Shown one piece after another: positions 54,241 to 61,832 of a stretch of DNA of 64,000 nucleotides. This DNA is from Gammaproteobacteria bacterium (GTDB lineage Bacteria > Pseudomonadota > Gammaproteobacteria > Steroidobacterales > Woeseiaceae). Made by a program: the position numbers and the translations under genes. The notes beneath the pieces are model-generated. The model searched no databases and was not told the DNA's origin. It was given only the letters and a program-made list of their open reading frames with translations. The stretch is taken from contig JAADHU010000017.1 in assembly GCA_013151645.1 (NCBI GenBank), positions 1 through 64,000 of the forward strand. Direction: 5' to 3'. Numbering within the stretch: the stretch's first letter is position 1; each line of letters opens with the position of its first letter.

Positions 54241-55917
54241 TCAGGCTGGCGTCTCCAGCTTCTCCGCGACGGAGGTTGACGAATCGCCGCCAACGGAGCC
54301 CGCGGCCTTCTCGATTTGAACAACGGCGGCACGGAGCGCATCGATGCGCTTCTCGAAACTGGTATCGACCGGCATGCACCGAGTCGCATCGAGGCCAGAA
54401 AGCGTCCGGCGTACATCGTCGTTCATACCGGTTTCATAAACGATCCTGCCCGCCTCACTCGCATCACAAATGATGGTTTCGACAGCACGGGCCGCCGATA
54501 CATCGACGAACGGCACCCGTGAAAAATCCAGAATCATCGCTGACGTATTGTTCTTAACGCGTTCCCGTACCTGGTGGCCAAGGTCTGCCGCTGCGCCGAA
54601 ACTCAATGGTCCGCCAAAATCGAAGATCGTAATCTTGCCGTGTGCCCGTTCAAGGAGTTCCCGCTCTTCGGGCGTGGTAACCACACTGCCTCTCGATTTG
54701 CCGCTGAATTGCTTGAGTTGCTCGTCCGCGAGCTGCTTTACGAACGCTAACGCGGCAAAGACAACGCCCATCGCAACGGCGGTAATCAAATCAACGAACA
54801 CCGTCAGCCCGAGCACCATGGTCATCAACGCCAGATCCCAACGTGGTCCCTTGTGCGCACGTTTCAGATAGCCGATGTCAAGGATGTCGTAGCCTACCTT
54901 GATAAGAATACCGGCCAGGACGGCATGCGGAATCTGTGACGCCAGCGGCGACAAACTGACCACCACCGCCAGCAACAAAACCGCGTGTAACATGCCCGAA
55001 ATACGGGTCTTACCGCCGGTTCTTACGTTAACGACGGTGCGCATGGTAGCGCCTGCACCCGGAATAGCGCCAAACAAACCGGCAACGGCATTACCGATGC
55101 CCTGTCCCACAAGCTCCTGATCTGAATTATGGCGTGTGCGTGTCATGTTGTCGGCAACCAACGATGTCAACAGGCTGTCAATCGCTCCGAGCACGGCGAG
55201 CAACACAGCCGCTTCCAGAACGATCGCGAACGTATCGCTTGAAAAGCCCGGCATTACGAATGCCGGAAAGCCGGTTGGAATATCACCGAGAATCGGCGCG
55301 CCGGTTACGACCAGGCTCGCGAGCGTGCCAATGATCAGTGCCGCCAGCGGCGCCGGGACAAATCGGCCGAGGTTTTTCGGCCAAAAGAAGACGATCGCGA
55401 GCGTCAACAGCCCGGCTCCGAGCGCGGCAAAATTCGGATCGACGACGGCGCCAGGAATCGCCGTCAGTGCCGGAATCGTGCCACCGCCGCTGGGCTCGTG
55501 GCCAAACAAACGGGAAAACTGCAATGCAATGATGATACAGCCGATACCGCTCATGAAACCGGAAACGACCGGATACGGCACGAGTCTGATGTACTGCCCC
55601 ATCTTGAAGACGCCGAGGAGGATTTGTAATATGCCCGCGAGTACAACTGCGGCGAAAACCAGCGCCGGATCGCCACTGAGCGACGCGAACACGCCAGCAA
55701 ATACAACCACCATCGGGCCGGTCGGTCCTGACACGTTCGATCCGGTTCCACCGAAAAGTGACGCAAAAAAACCGACGATTATCGCACCCCAGAGACCCGC
55801 AATGGGCCCCGCTCCCGAGGCTTCACCGAACGCAAGCGCCAGCGGCAATGCAACAACGCCGGCCGTCAATCCACCGAAAACATCACCTCGAAGATTGGAC
55901 AAATCGAAATACTTCAC
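54241..55917 (-). CDS. SulP-family anion transporter with STAS domain
   Basis: 558 residues: SLC26/SulP membrane domain (about 1-420) with LRGDVFGGLTAGVVALPLAL, NVSGPTGPMVVVFAGVFASL and DSLLTSLVADNMTRTRHNSD, then a cytoplasmic STAS domain (about 440-540, ILDFSRVPFVDVSAARAVET). 24 bp after a beta-carbonic anhydrase, so the substrate is most likely bicarbonate, as for BicA and other SulP proteins paired with carbonic anhydrase; sulfate cannot be excluded. Confidence 0.93.
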   Translation of the reverse strand: MKYFDLSNLRGDVFGGLTAGVVALPLALAFGEASGAGPIAGLWGAIIVGFFASLFGGTGSNVSGPTGPMVVVFAGVFASLSGDPALVFAAVVLAGILQILLGVFKMGQYIRLVPYPVVSGFMSGIGCIIIALQFSRLFGHEPSGGGTIPALTAIPGAVVDPNFAALGAGLLTLAIVFFWPKNLGRFVPAPLAALIIGTLASLVVTGAPILGDIPTGFPAFVMPGFSSDTFAIVLEAAVLLAVLGAIDSLLTSLVADNMTRTRHNSDQELVGQGIGNAVAGLFGAIPGAGATMRTVVNVRTGGKTRISGMLHAVLLLAVVVSLSPLASQIPHAVLAGILIKVGYDILDIGYLKRAHKGPRWDLALMTMVLGLTVFVDLITAVAMGVVFAALAFVKQLADEQLKQFSGKSRGSVVTTPEERELLERAHGKITIFDFGGPLSFGAAADLGHQVRERVKNNTSAMILDFSRVPFVDVSAARAVETIICDASEAGRIVYETGMNDDVRRTLSGLDATRCMPVDTSFEKRIDALRAAVVQIEKAAGSVGGDSSTSVAEKLETPA

Positions 55918-55941
55918 AACAGATCTCCTGGCAGAACCCGC

Positions 55942-56610
55942 CTACGCGGAACAGCTCTTTGAATGCTGCATGGCAGCGAATTCTGACGCATAACGTGCGT
56001 CTACCGAGATGAATTCGTTCTTGCCTTCATCGAATGCGTTTACGTCGCCGGACTTGATGTCATAAACCCACCCATGCAAGATAAGTTTACCCGTTGCGAG
56101 TCTTACCGCGACGCTCGGATGTGTCTTGAGGTGCTGCAGTTGCAAGATGACGTTTTGTTCCAGTAGAAGACGCATCTTTTCGCTCTCTGACGCATCGGGC
56201 GCGACCTGATTTACGATGTCAACGGCCGCTTTGGAGTAACCCAGCCATTCCCTGACATGCGGCAGAGAGTCCAGGCCAGCCGGATCCATTGCCCCTTTCA
56301 TCGCACCGCATTCCGTGTGCCCGCAAACGACAATATGTGGCACCTCCAGCGCGCACACTGCGAACTCGATCGATGCTGTCATGCCGCCGGTATGATTGGT
56401 ATGCGGCGGCACGATGTTGCCGGCATTGCGACAAACAAAGAGTTCGCCGGGATCCGTTTGCGTGATCATCGCTGTTTCGATACGCGAGTCCGAGCAGGTG
56501 ATAAAAAGGGCCTCAGGTACCTGCCCCTTGCTTAACTTCTCAAATAAATCTTTTTTTGCCGGATAAACTTCGTTCTGAAAACGAATAACTCCTGCTGCAA
56601 AATGCGGCAT
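55942..56610 (-). CDS. beta-carbonic anhydrase
   Basis: 222 residues with all zinc ligands: Cys39 in TCSDSR, His98 and Cys101 in GHTECGAMKG, and the Asp41-Arg43 dyad. Interconverts CO2 and bicarbonate. Middle gene of an arsR-can-sulP operon, probably trapping or supplying bicarbonate for carboxylases. Confidence 0.95.
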   Translation of the reverse strand: MPHFAAGVIRFQNEVYPAKKDLFEKLSKGQVPEALFITCSDSRIETAMITQTDPGELFVCRNAGNIVPPHTNHTGGMTASIEFAVCALEVPHIVVCGHTECGAMKGAMDPAGLDSLPHVREWLGYSKAAVDIVNQVAPDASESEKMRLLLEQNVILQLQHLKTHPSVAVRLATGKLILHGWVYDIKSGDVNAFDEGKNEFISVDARYASEFAAMQHSKSCSA

Positions 56611-56640
56611 TGACGGATCCTCTTGTAGTCCAATTCGTGT

Positions 56641-57009
56641 TTATGAAATAACCTGTTCTTTTGACGATGCCGACCACTTCTTTCTGGCCTTGCTAATCGC
56701 CGACTTACTCACACCAGCCATGCGGCCCTCGACAAAATTCAATCCTTCGATGATCCAGTCGGCGATTTCCGGCTGCGTCAGATGGTAGTAGTGATGCCGT
56801 CCGTCCCGCCGCTCCTCAACAATGCGGTGTGCTCGCATCAATGATAGGTGTTGCGAGACCCGCGGGCCCGGCAAGTCCAGTGCTTCCTGGAGGGTGTTGA
56901 CATCTTTTTCGCCGGAGCGGAGCTCTTCAATCATGCAAATCCGGTCCGGATTCGCCGTAATTTTGAAAATATCAGCCAGTTCTTTGGCAACAATTTTTCG
57001 ATCTGGCAT
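56641..57009 (-). CDS. ArsR-family transcriptional regulator
   Basis: 122 residues with a winged helix: ELADIFKITANPDRICMIEE, LDLPGPRVSQHLSLMRAHRI, VEERRDGRHHYYHL. The usual metal-site ELCVC motif is absent (KDVNTLQ instead) and Cys25 is the only cysteine, so classic metal sensing is unlikely. First gene of the operon with carbonic anhydrase and SulP; the perfect inverted repeat at 57054-57105 is its probable operator. Confidence 0.9.
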   Translation of the reverse strand: MPDRKIVAKELADIFKITANPDRICMIEELRSGEKDVNTLQEALDLPGPRVSQHLSLMRAHRIVEERRDGRHHYYHLTQPEIADWIIEGLNFVEGRMAGVSKSAISKARKKWSASSKEQVIS

Positions 57010-57053
57010 AGCACACCCCGAAATAGTGAATGCTCGATGTCTCGAACGATTTC

Positions 57054-57105
57054 ATATTGATTACTTCATATCTGCATACTTTTGCAGATATGAAGTAATC
57101 AATAT
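57054..57105. promoter_or_regulatory. perfect 23+23 bp inverted repeat upstream of arsR
   Basis: Left arm 57054-57076, 6-bp centre (57077-57082), right arm 57083-57105, with no mismatch. The core is ATATCTGCA mirrored by TGCAGATAT, followed outward by GAAGTAATCAATAT. It lies 45 bp before the arsR ATG. ArsR dimers bind shorter imperfect palindromes, so two dimers may bind side by side, or the RNA could form a long hairpin. Confidence 0.8.
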
Positions 57106-57166
57106 AAATACTGCCCCCACGAATGTCAAGGACGCCTGCTCGATCTTCAGGATCAGGTCAGAGCCG

Positions 57167-57190
57167 AATAGCCGTTGATTCCTGGCTATT
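57167..57190 (+). other. AATAGCC/GGCTATT hairpin
   Basis: A 7-bp stem with a 10-nt loop followed by TTCACTT on the plus strand. No plus-strand gene ends here, so its role is unclear. The 57010-57309 gap otherwise holds only the arsR inverted repeat and the receptor terminator. Confidence 0.3.
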
Positions 57191-57224
57191 TTCACTTACT
57201 CGCCGACCGGCAGACTTAGCCAGC

Positions 57225-57259
57225 AAAAAAAAACGGTTACGGCACGGGCCGTAACCGTT
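57225..57259 (-). terminator. intrinsic terminator of the TonB receptor gene
   Basis: AACGGTTACGGC and GCCGTAACCGTT form a perfect 12-bp stem with a 4-nt loop (57232-57259). On the minus strand it is followed by nine T (57233-57225), starting 51 bp after the receptor stop. Confidence 0.93.
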
Positions 57260-57309
57260 CCAAATTCAGCCCGGCAGGATCCACCCCGGGCCAAATTTTC
57301 TGCGAAACA

Positions 57310-59760
57310 CTAGAACTTATAGTTTGCCGTCAAGTACCACGAACCGCCTTCGAAGTTAACAGGCGTTTCCGACGGGTATTGCAAGCCAATGTTCAGACGA
57401 TTGGCAAACGGAGCACCAACCCTGTCCGGGAACTGATCGAAAATGTTCGATCCGCCCAGTTTCAAGGTCACGTTTTCGGTTGCCCGGTAGGCTAACTCCA
57501 GATCGACCAATACCGTGGCGCTGAGTTTCTTGCTCGGCGGTTCTCCATCGACTCCACCAATTCTGCCGCGTGTATCGAAGTGCTCGCCGTAGTAGTTAGC
57601 GCGCAACATCAAGCCCCATTGGTCATTAAACTCCGTATTCGCCGACACGACGAAGCGGTTCTCAGGATAGTTGTTTTCAATATCCTCGACCGCGTCGTCT
57701 TGTACCGGCTGGAAGCCGTTAATGATCCTGACGCTGGTTACATCGGTCTTGTTGTAATTGTAGGCAAAAGAGAACGAAGTGCTTTGATCGCCACCCCAAT
57801 CCATAACTGAAGTTATGACCAGATCGGCACCGGAATGTTCGACATCCAACGCATTCGTATAGAACGAAATAGTGGAACCATCAGCGGCCGGTATTCTATC
57901 TGTCCGATAAATTCTGTCGTCGACGGCGATCTTGTAAAAGTCGAGACTGATGTTGGTATTTTCGAACAGGTCGGCGGTAAAGCCCACACTGGTATTCAGG
58001 GAGGTTTCCTCTTTCATCGGCGTAGCACCTGCAGCGATCGCCCGTGGGTCCGATACGGGTACGAGTCCCTGGATGAGCAGGATTCCGGTGGCAGGATCGG
58101 CCGAACTAACCGTTGCCCTGACATTGTTCTGTCCAGGCGTTGGCGCTTTGAAACCGGTCGACACGGCACCGCGGAAAGCAAATGAATCGTTTATCCTGAA
58201 TCGACCCGCGAGTTTACCGGTCAAAACACCGCCAAAATCCGTGAAATCCTCGTATCGTGCGGCATACTGCAGCAAGAACCGGTCAGTAATGTCGTGCTCA
58301 ACATCTATGTAGACTGCGGAGTTCGAACGATCCCACGTGCCGGCCTGGCTTGGTGAAATTCTTCCATCGACACCCGGGCCTTCGAGACCAGTAGCAGGGT
58401 CAAGCCAGGCGTTTCTCTCACCGGCATTGGTCGTCCAGGCTTCGTCACGCCATTCTGCGCCGTAGGCAACGTTGATCGAATCTGAAAGCGCCGTCGAAAA
58501 GTCAGCGTTGAGAAGTAACTCTTCCTGCTCGTAGCCACCGGTGTCGAAAGCGAATTGTGGAATCTGACCTAACGGTGTCAGACCGAGGCTCGGGCTGATT
58601 TCCCGGTTCAGGAACAAATCCATCGTGTTCTTGCCGTAACCAAAGCTGAAGTCCCAGGTCGTGCCGCCGGCGAACTCGCCTTTGAAGCCTGTGGAAACGC
58701 TGATGTCTTCCTGAGTGCCATCGAGATACGGGGTATAACCGGTCAGCAATAAATCACCGGTATATCCCAGATCGACCAGAGGCTCCAGCGCTTCGTCGAC
58801 CGCATTCAGCGCTCGGTAGAAAAACCTGAAGCGAGCCTTGGTATCCGCGTATCCCACTCGGCCATACCAGGAGGTCGTATCATTGATGTCCTTACCGGAA
58901 TTCAGGAAAAATCTCGTGCCACTGGATTCAACGCGACCGAAGGTTTGCACCAACGGACCATCGCCGAAAGGCGAGTCTTCACCAACACCCACTGCACCTG
59001 CATCGATATTAGCCTGTGCCGCCGGGCGCTGTATGCCACGCGATAGTGCATCGTTACTTTGATACTCCAGGCTGAGGTTTACAAAGCCGTTATCACCAAG
59101 CGAAAAGCCCTGGTTGCCGGAGATATTATAGTTGGCTTCACTCGAGCCACCTTCAAAAGCCTGACCGTATCGGATCTGATACTCGCCGCCTTCTGCGTTA
59201 TCCCTGGTGACAAAGTTGATGACACCGGCTATGGCATCGGAGCCGTATTGTGCCGATGCACCATCACGCAATATTTCGACACGTTTCAACGCAATGGAAG
59301 GAATCATGCCGATATCGACACCGTGTGAGCCACTGCCGGATGCCGGTGCAAAAAACTGAATCACCGAAGATCGATGCCTTCTCTTACCGTTGACCAGGAC
59401 CATGGTCTGGTCCGGTGCAGTACCGCGCAACGAGGTAGGACGAACGAATGCACTGGTATCGCCCGTTGCACGCGTCGCCGAAAAGGACGGAATCAGATTT
59501 TTCAGACTATCCGTCAGATCGGTGATGCCACCCATCGTGTTGAGGTCATCTGCTGAAAGTACATCGATGGGTACCGGAGAATCAGAGATTGTTCGTTCCC
59601 TGTGACTTCTGGAACCGATCGTCACGATCTCTTCAACCATCGCGTCGTCATCCCCATCGCCCGAGCCTTGGGCTATTGCCGCTTGTGAGCTCAGAAATGC
59701 TCCGCCGAACGCAAGTGCGACCGCCATGAGCTTTTCTCTTTTAAGATAATAATTCTTCAT
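57310..59760 (-). CDS. TonB-dependent outer-membrane receptor
   Basis: 816 residues. Signal peptide (ending AAIAQ, about 31), TonB box-like EEIVTIGSR, plug domain (about 55-180, SPVPIDVLSADDLNTMGGIT, FVRPTSLRGTAPDQTMVLVN, VEILRDGASAQYGSDAIAGV) and a 22-strand barrel ending WYLTANYKF, with the terminal Phe used by BAM. The ligand is not predictable; no siderophore, B12 or sugar genes adjoin. Own terminator and a long upstream gap, so monocistronic. Confidence 0.95.
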   Translation of the reverse strand: MKNYYLKREKLMAVALAFGGAFLSSQAAIAQGSGDGDDDAMVEEIVTIGSRSHRERTISDSPVPIDVLSADDLNTMGGITDLTDSLKNLIPSFSATRATGDTSAFVRPTSLRGTAPDQTMVLVNGKRRHRSSVIQFFAPASGSGSHGVDIGMIPSIALKRVEILRDGASAQYGSDAIAGVINFVTRDNAEGGEYQIRYGQAFEGGSSEANYNISGNQGFSLGDNGFVNLSLEYQSNDALSRGIQRPAAQANIDAGAVGVGEDSPFGDGPLVQTFGRVESSGTRFFLNSGKDINDTTSWYGRVGYADTKARFRFFYRALNAVDEALEPLVDLGYTGDLLLTGYTPYLDGTQEDISVSTGFKGEFAGGTTWDFSFGYGKNTMDLFLNREISPSLGLTPLGQIPQFAFDTGGYEQEELLLNADFSTALSDSINVAYGAEWRDEAWTTNAGERNAWLDPATGLEGPGVDGRISPSQAGTWDRSNSAVYIDVEHDITDRFLLQYAARYEDFTDFGGVLTGKLAGRFRINDSFAFRGAVSTGFKAPTPGQNNVRATVSSADPATGILLIQGLVPVSDPRAIAAGATPMKEETSLNTSVGFTADLFENTNISLDFYKIAVDDRIYRTDRIPAADGSTISFYTNALDVEHSGADLVITSVMDWGGDQSTSFSFAYNYNKTDVTSVRIINGFQPVQDDAVEDIENNYPENRFVVSANTEFNDQWGLMLRANYYGEHFDTRGRIGGVDGEPPSKKLSATVLVDLELAYRATENVTLKLGGSNIFDQFPDRVGAPFANRLNIGLQYPSETPVNFEGGSWYLTANYKF

Positions 59761-60104
59761 TGTTTTTCCCTAATTTCAAATTTTTGATTTTTGAATATTC
59801 ATTCAATTGCGCCGCAGCCCGCTGACGAATAAGTCACCGAGCCCGCGCGAAGACAGGCATTTGGTATTTAGTGCGGAAACAGCAGACATAGCTGTCGCAA
59901 GTCGCAAGAGATGCTGAGTGTTAAATCCACCAGAGTCTGAATAGTCCTGGCAATAACCAGGCACTTGGCGGAAAGGTTGATCCCGGTTCAGCAATTACAT
60001 AAGTGCAACTATGTAACTTAATGACACAACGCTGGGTATTCGGGAGCCTTGGCAGGCATCACTCGGACATTGCGCCACAAAAAACAGACGCACCTATCCT
60101 GTGA
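59761..60104. other. 344-bp upstream region of the TonB receptor
   Basis: No gene supported. It contains CCTGG/CCAGG around a 6-nt loop near 59946-59961 and the TTACATA/TATGTAA palindrome at 59995-60016. I could not recognise a cobalamin or other riboswitch. Confidence 0.5.
59995..60016. promoter_or_regulatory. TTACATA-8-TATGTAA palindrome
   Basis: Perfect 7-bp arms separated by AGTGCAAC, about 235 bp before the receptor start. Candidate operator for a dimeric regulator of the receptor gene; no regulator for it is nearby. Confidence 0.5.
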
Positions 60105-60449
60105 TTAACTGAATCTAGGTGGGCGCAGGAGGCCTTCCAGATGAGGAAAAGGCAGATTCTTGAATCTAAGCACGGTCATGCCGCCGTGAGCCCCTGCGTC
60201 GCCGCTAAGGATCGTCGCACCAGAGCCTTGCGCGGTGCAACACACGCAGTCGACGTGACAGCAGTCCGCTTCGTGCTCTTCATTGGCTTGGTCAGACTGG
60301 GAGACGGAAGTCGATTGGCTTAAGTGACCGCCATGGCTGGATTGGTCGGCAGAATCGGTGTGCGTACCGAGATCGGCAATAGCGTGGCCTACATTAGGCC
60401 CAATAATCATTGGCAGTGCCATCACCAAAAAGATTAGTGTATTTCTCAA
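60105..60449 (-). CDS. small exported Cys/His-rich protein
   Basis: About 114 residues from a TTG at 60449, with a GGGGGG stretch just upstream. A hydrophobic signal (LRNTLIFLVMALPMIIG) is followed by a His/Ser/Gln-rich part and the cluster EEHEADCCHVDCVCCTAQG, then a C-terminus ending LEGLLRPPRFS. This plan, Cys cluster plus a final RPPR, recalls uncharacterised exported proteins found beside heavy-metal efflux genes. No such genes are nearby. A metal-binding role is inference; a longer frame extends upstream but lacks a site. Confidence 0.6.
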   Translation of the reverse strand: MRNTLIFLVMALPMIIGPNVGHAIADLGTHTDSADQSSHGGHLSQSTSVSQSDQANEEHEADCCHVDCVCCTAQGSGATILSGDAGAHGGMTVLRFKNLPFPHLEGLLRPPRFS

Positions 60450-60815
60450 GTCGCCCCCCAGCTTCTCGCCGACAAGTATGTACGCCCGGAGACAGTAGGC
60501 GATTTCGTCGCAAAAAACAAGCAGGAAATGTTCGAAAAGCGGCGGAGCAATATTCCAAAACATATATATGCAGATCACTGACGATTTCATTTCAAGCGCA
60601 ATCAATTCATCGAATAACAATCGTGCGGCATGGGTTTACCTCGGCTGTCGCCGGCAATGCTGAATGTTCAGACCTTCGGTTCAGGCGGAAAGAATCCAAC
60701 AGGAGCATCGATCTGTGCACGTCATCCGCTATCACCTGCCAGGAATAAATCAATGGTGACATTGCCCGCCAAAATACGGATACTGCGCCGCCCTGGTGCT
60801 CCGGATTTAGCCACT

Positions 60816-61706
60816 ATGTTCAGAAACGTACGTTACTACCGTCTCGATAGTGACTGGCCCGAAACGGAAGAGGCATTGTCGCGGATGCTGGAGAATTCAG
60901 AATTCACGCCTTGCGGACCCCTGACAGAACGCAGTTCGGGCTGGGTTGCCGTTTATCCGGATACCGGTGAATTGCTGGCGCGCCGCCTGAATGGCGCAGA
61001 CCTCATCAAGCTGCGCAGCCAGTCCCGCGTATTGCCACCGTCTGTGATCAACGAAGAACTGGAAGAACGCATCGAGGCGTTTCGCAATCGTATGCAGGAG
61101 GTTCCCGGACCACGCGAGAAACGCCGCATGAAAGCAGAAGCTCGCGATGAACTGCTGCCCAAAGCGCTGCTCAAGTCAGACCGAATATGGGGCTTCGTCG
61201 ACCTGAAGGAAAAATTGATCGGCATCGATGCCGCACAGACATCGGTCGCGGAACGATTCCTGCGGCGGCTGCGCGCCGCATTCGGTGACCTGGTCATATT
61301 CCCGTTACAATACCGGCAACCGGTCAGCGAATTGCTCACCGGTATTTTTCTCGGCGATGCGCCCGATCGATTTGCTGTTGGCCGGGAGTGCCGTATGCAA
61401 GACGCCGGGGATACCGGTTCGATTGTGCGGTGGACCGATTTTGACCTGAGTGATAACACCATTCGCAATCACGTCGCGGACGGCATGCGCCTGACACACC
61501 TCGCCATCGAATACGACAGTATCCTCGGTTGTGTACTGGACGAGAATGGCGTGATCAGTAAGCTGCGTTTTCTCGGCATGGATGAGAATACGGACGACAA
61601 CAACGATCCACTTGCAAGGCTGGACGCTGAGTTCGTACTGGCAACCGGCACGCTGCGCAAGCTCGTTGCGGATCTTAAGAAATTGCTGGGCGGTTTTACC
61701 CGGTAG
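60816..61706 (+). CDS. rdgC: recombination-associated protein RdgC
   Basis: 296 residues from ATG at 60816 (MFRNVRYYRLD), where family similarity begins; ATG at 60753 has a better AGGAA site and would add 21 residues. Motifs: FTPCGPLTERSSGWV, LPPSVINEELEERIEAFRN, LLPKALLKSDRIWGFVDL and DAEFVLATGTLRKLVADLKK. RdgC forms a ring around DNA and limits RecA. Nucleoid-associated, monocistronic here. Confidence 0.93.
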   Translation: MFRNVRYYRLDSDWPETEEALSRMLENSEFTPCGPLTERSSGWVAVYPDTGELLARRLNGADLIKLRSQSRVLPPSVINEELEERIEAFRNRMQEVPGPREKRRMKAEARDELLPKALLKSDRIWGFVDLKEKLIGIDAAQTSVAERFLRRLRAAFGDLVIFPLQYRQPVSELLTGIFLGDAPDRFAVGRECRMQDAGDTGSIVRWTDFDLSDNTIRNHVADGMRLTHLAIEYDSILGCVLDENGVISKLRFLGMDENTDDNNDPLARLDAEFVLATGTLRKLVADLKKLLGGFTR

Positions 61707-61832
61707 TCCAACGAAGTCGGTTTGATCGACTACTGGTTCGGAAAAAACTCCGGCCTGCATTGAAACTTCCGAAGTCTGCTACGATGCGCTTCCCGGTCCC
61801 GATGACAGGACGTCAAAAACCATAACAAACCG

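Noticed and set aside
59803-59994. 63-codon frame upstream of the TonB receptor
   Set aside because: Non-ATG start, no convincing ribosome site, no recognisable features; more likely untranslated leader or chance.
59761-60104. Cobalamin or other riboswitch upstream of the TonB receptor
   Set aside because: No B12-box-like or other conserved riboswitch core was recognised on the minus strand.
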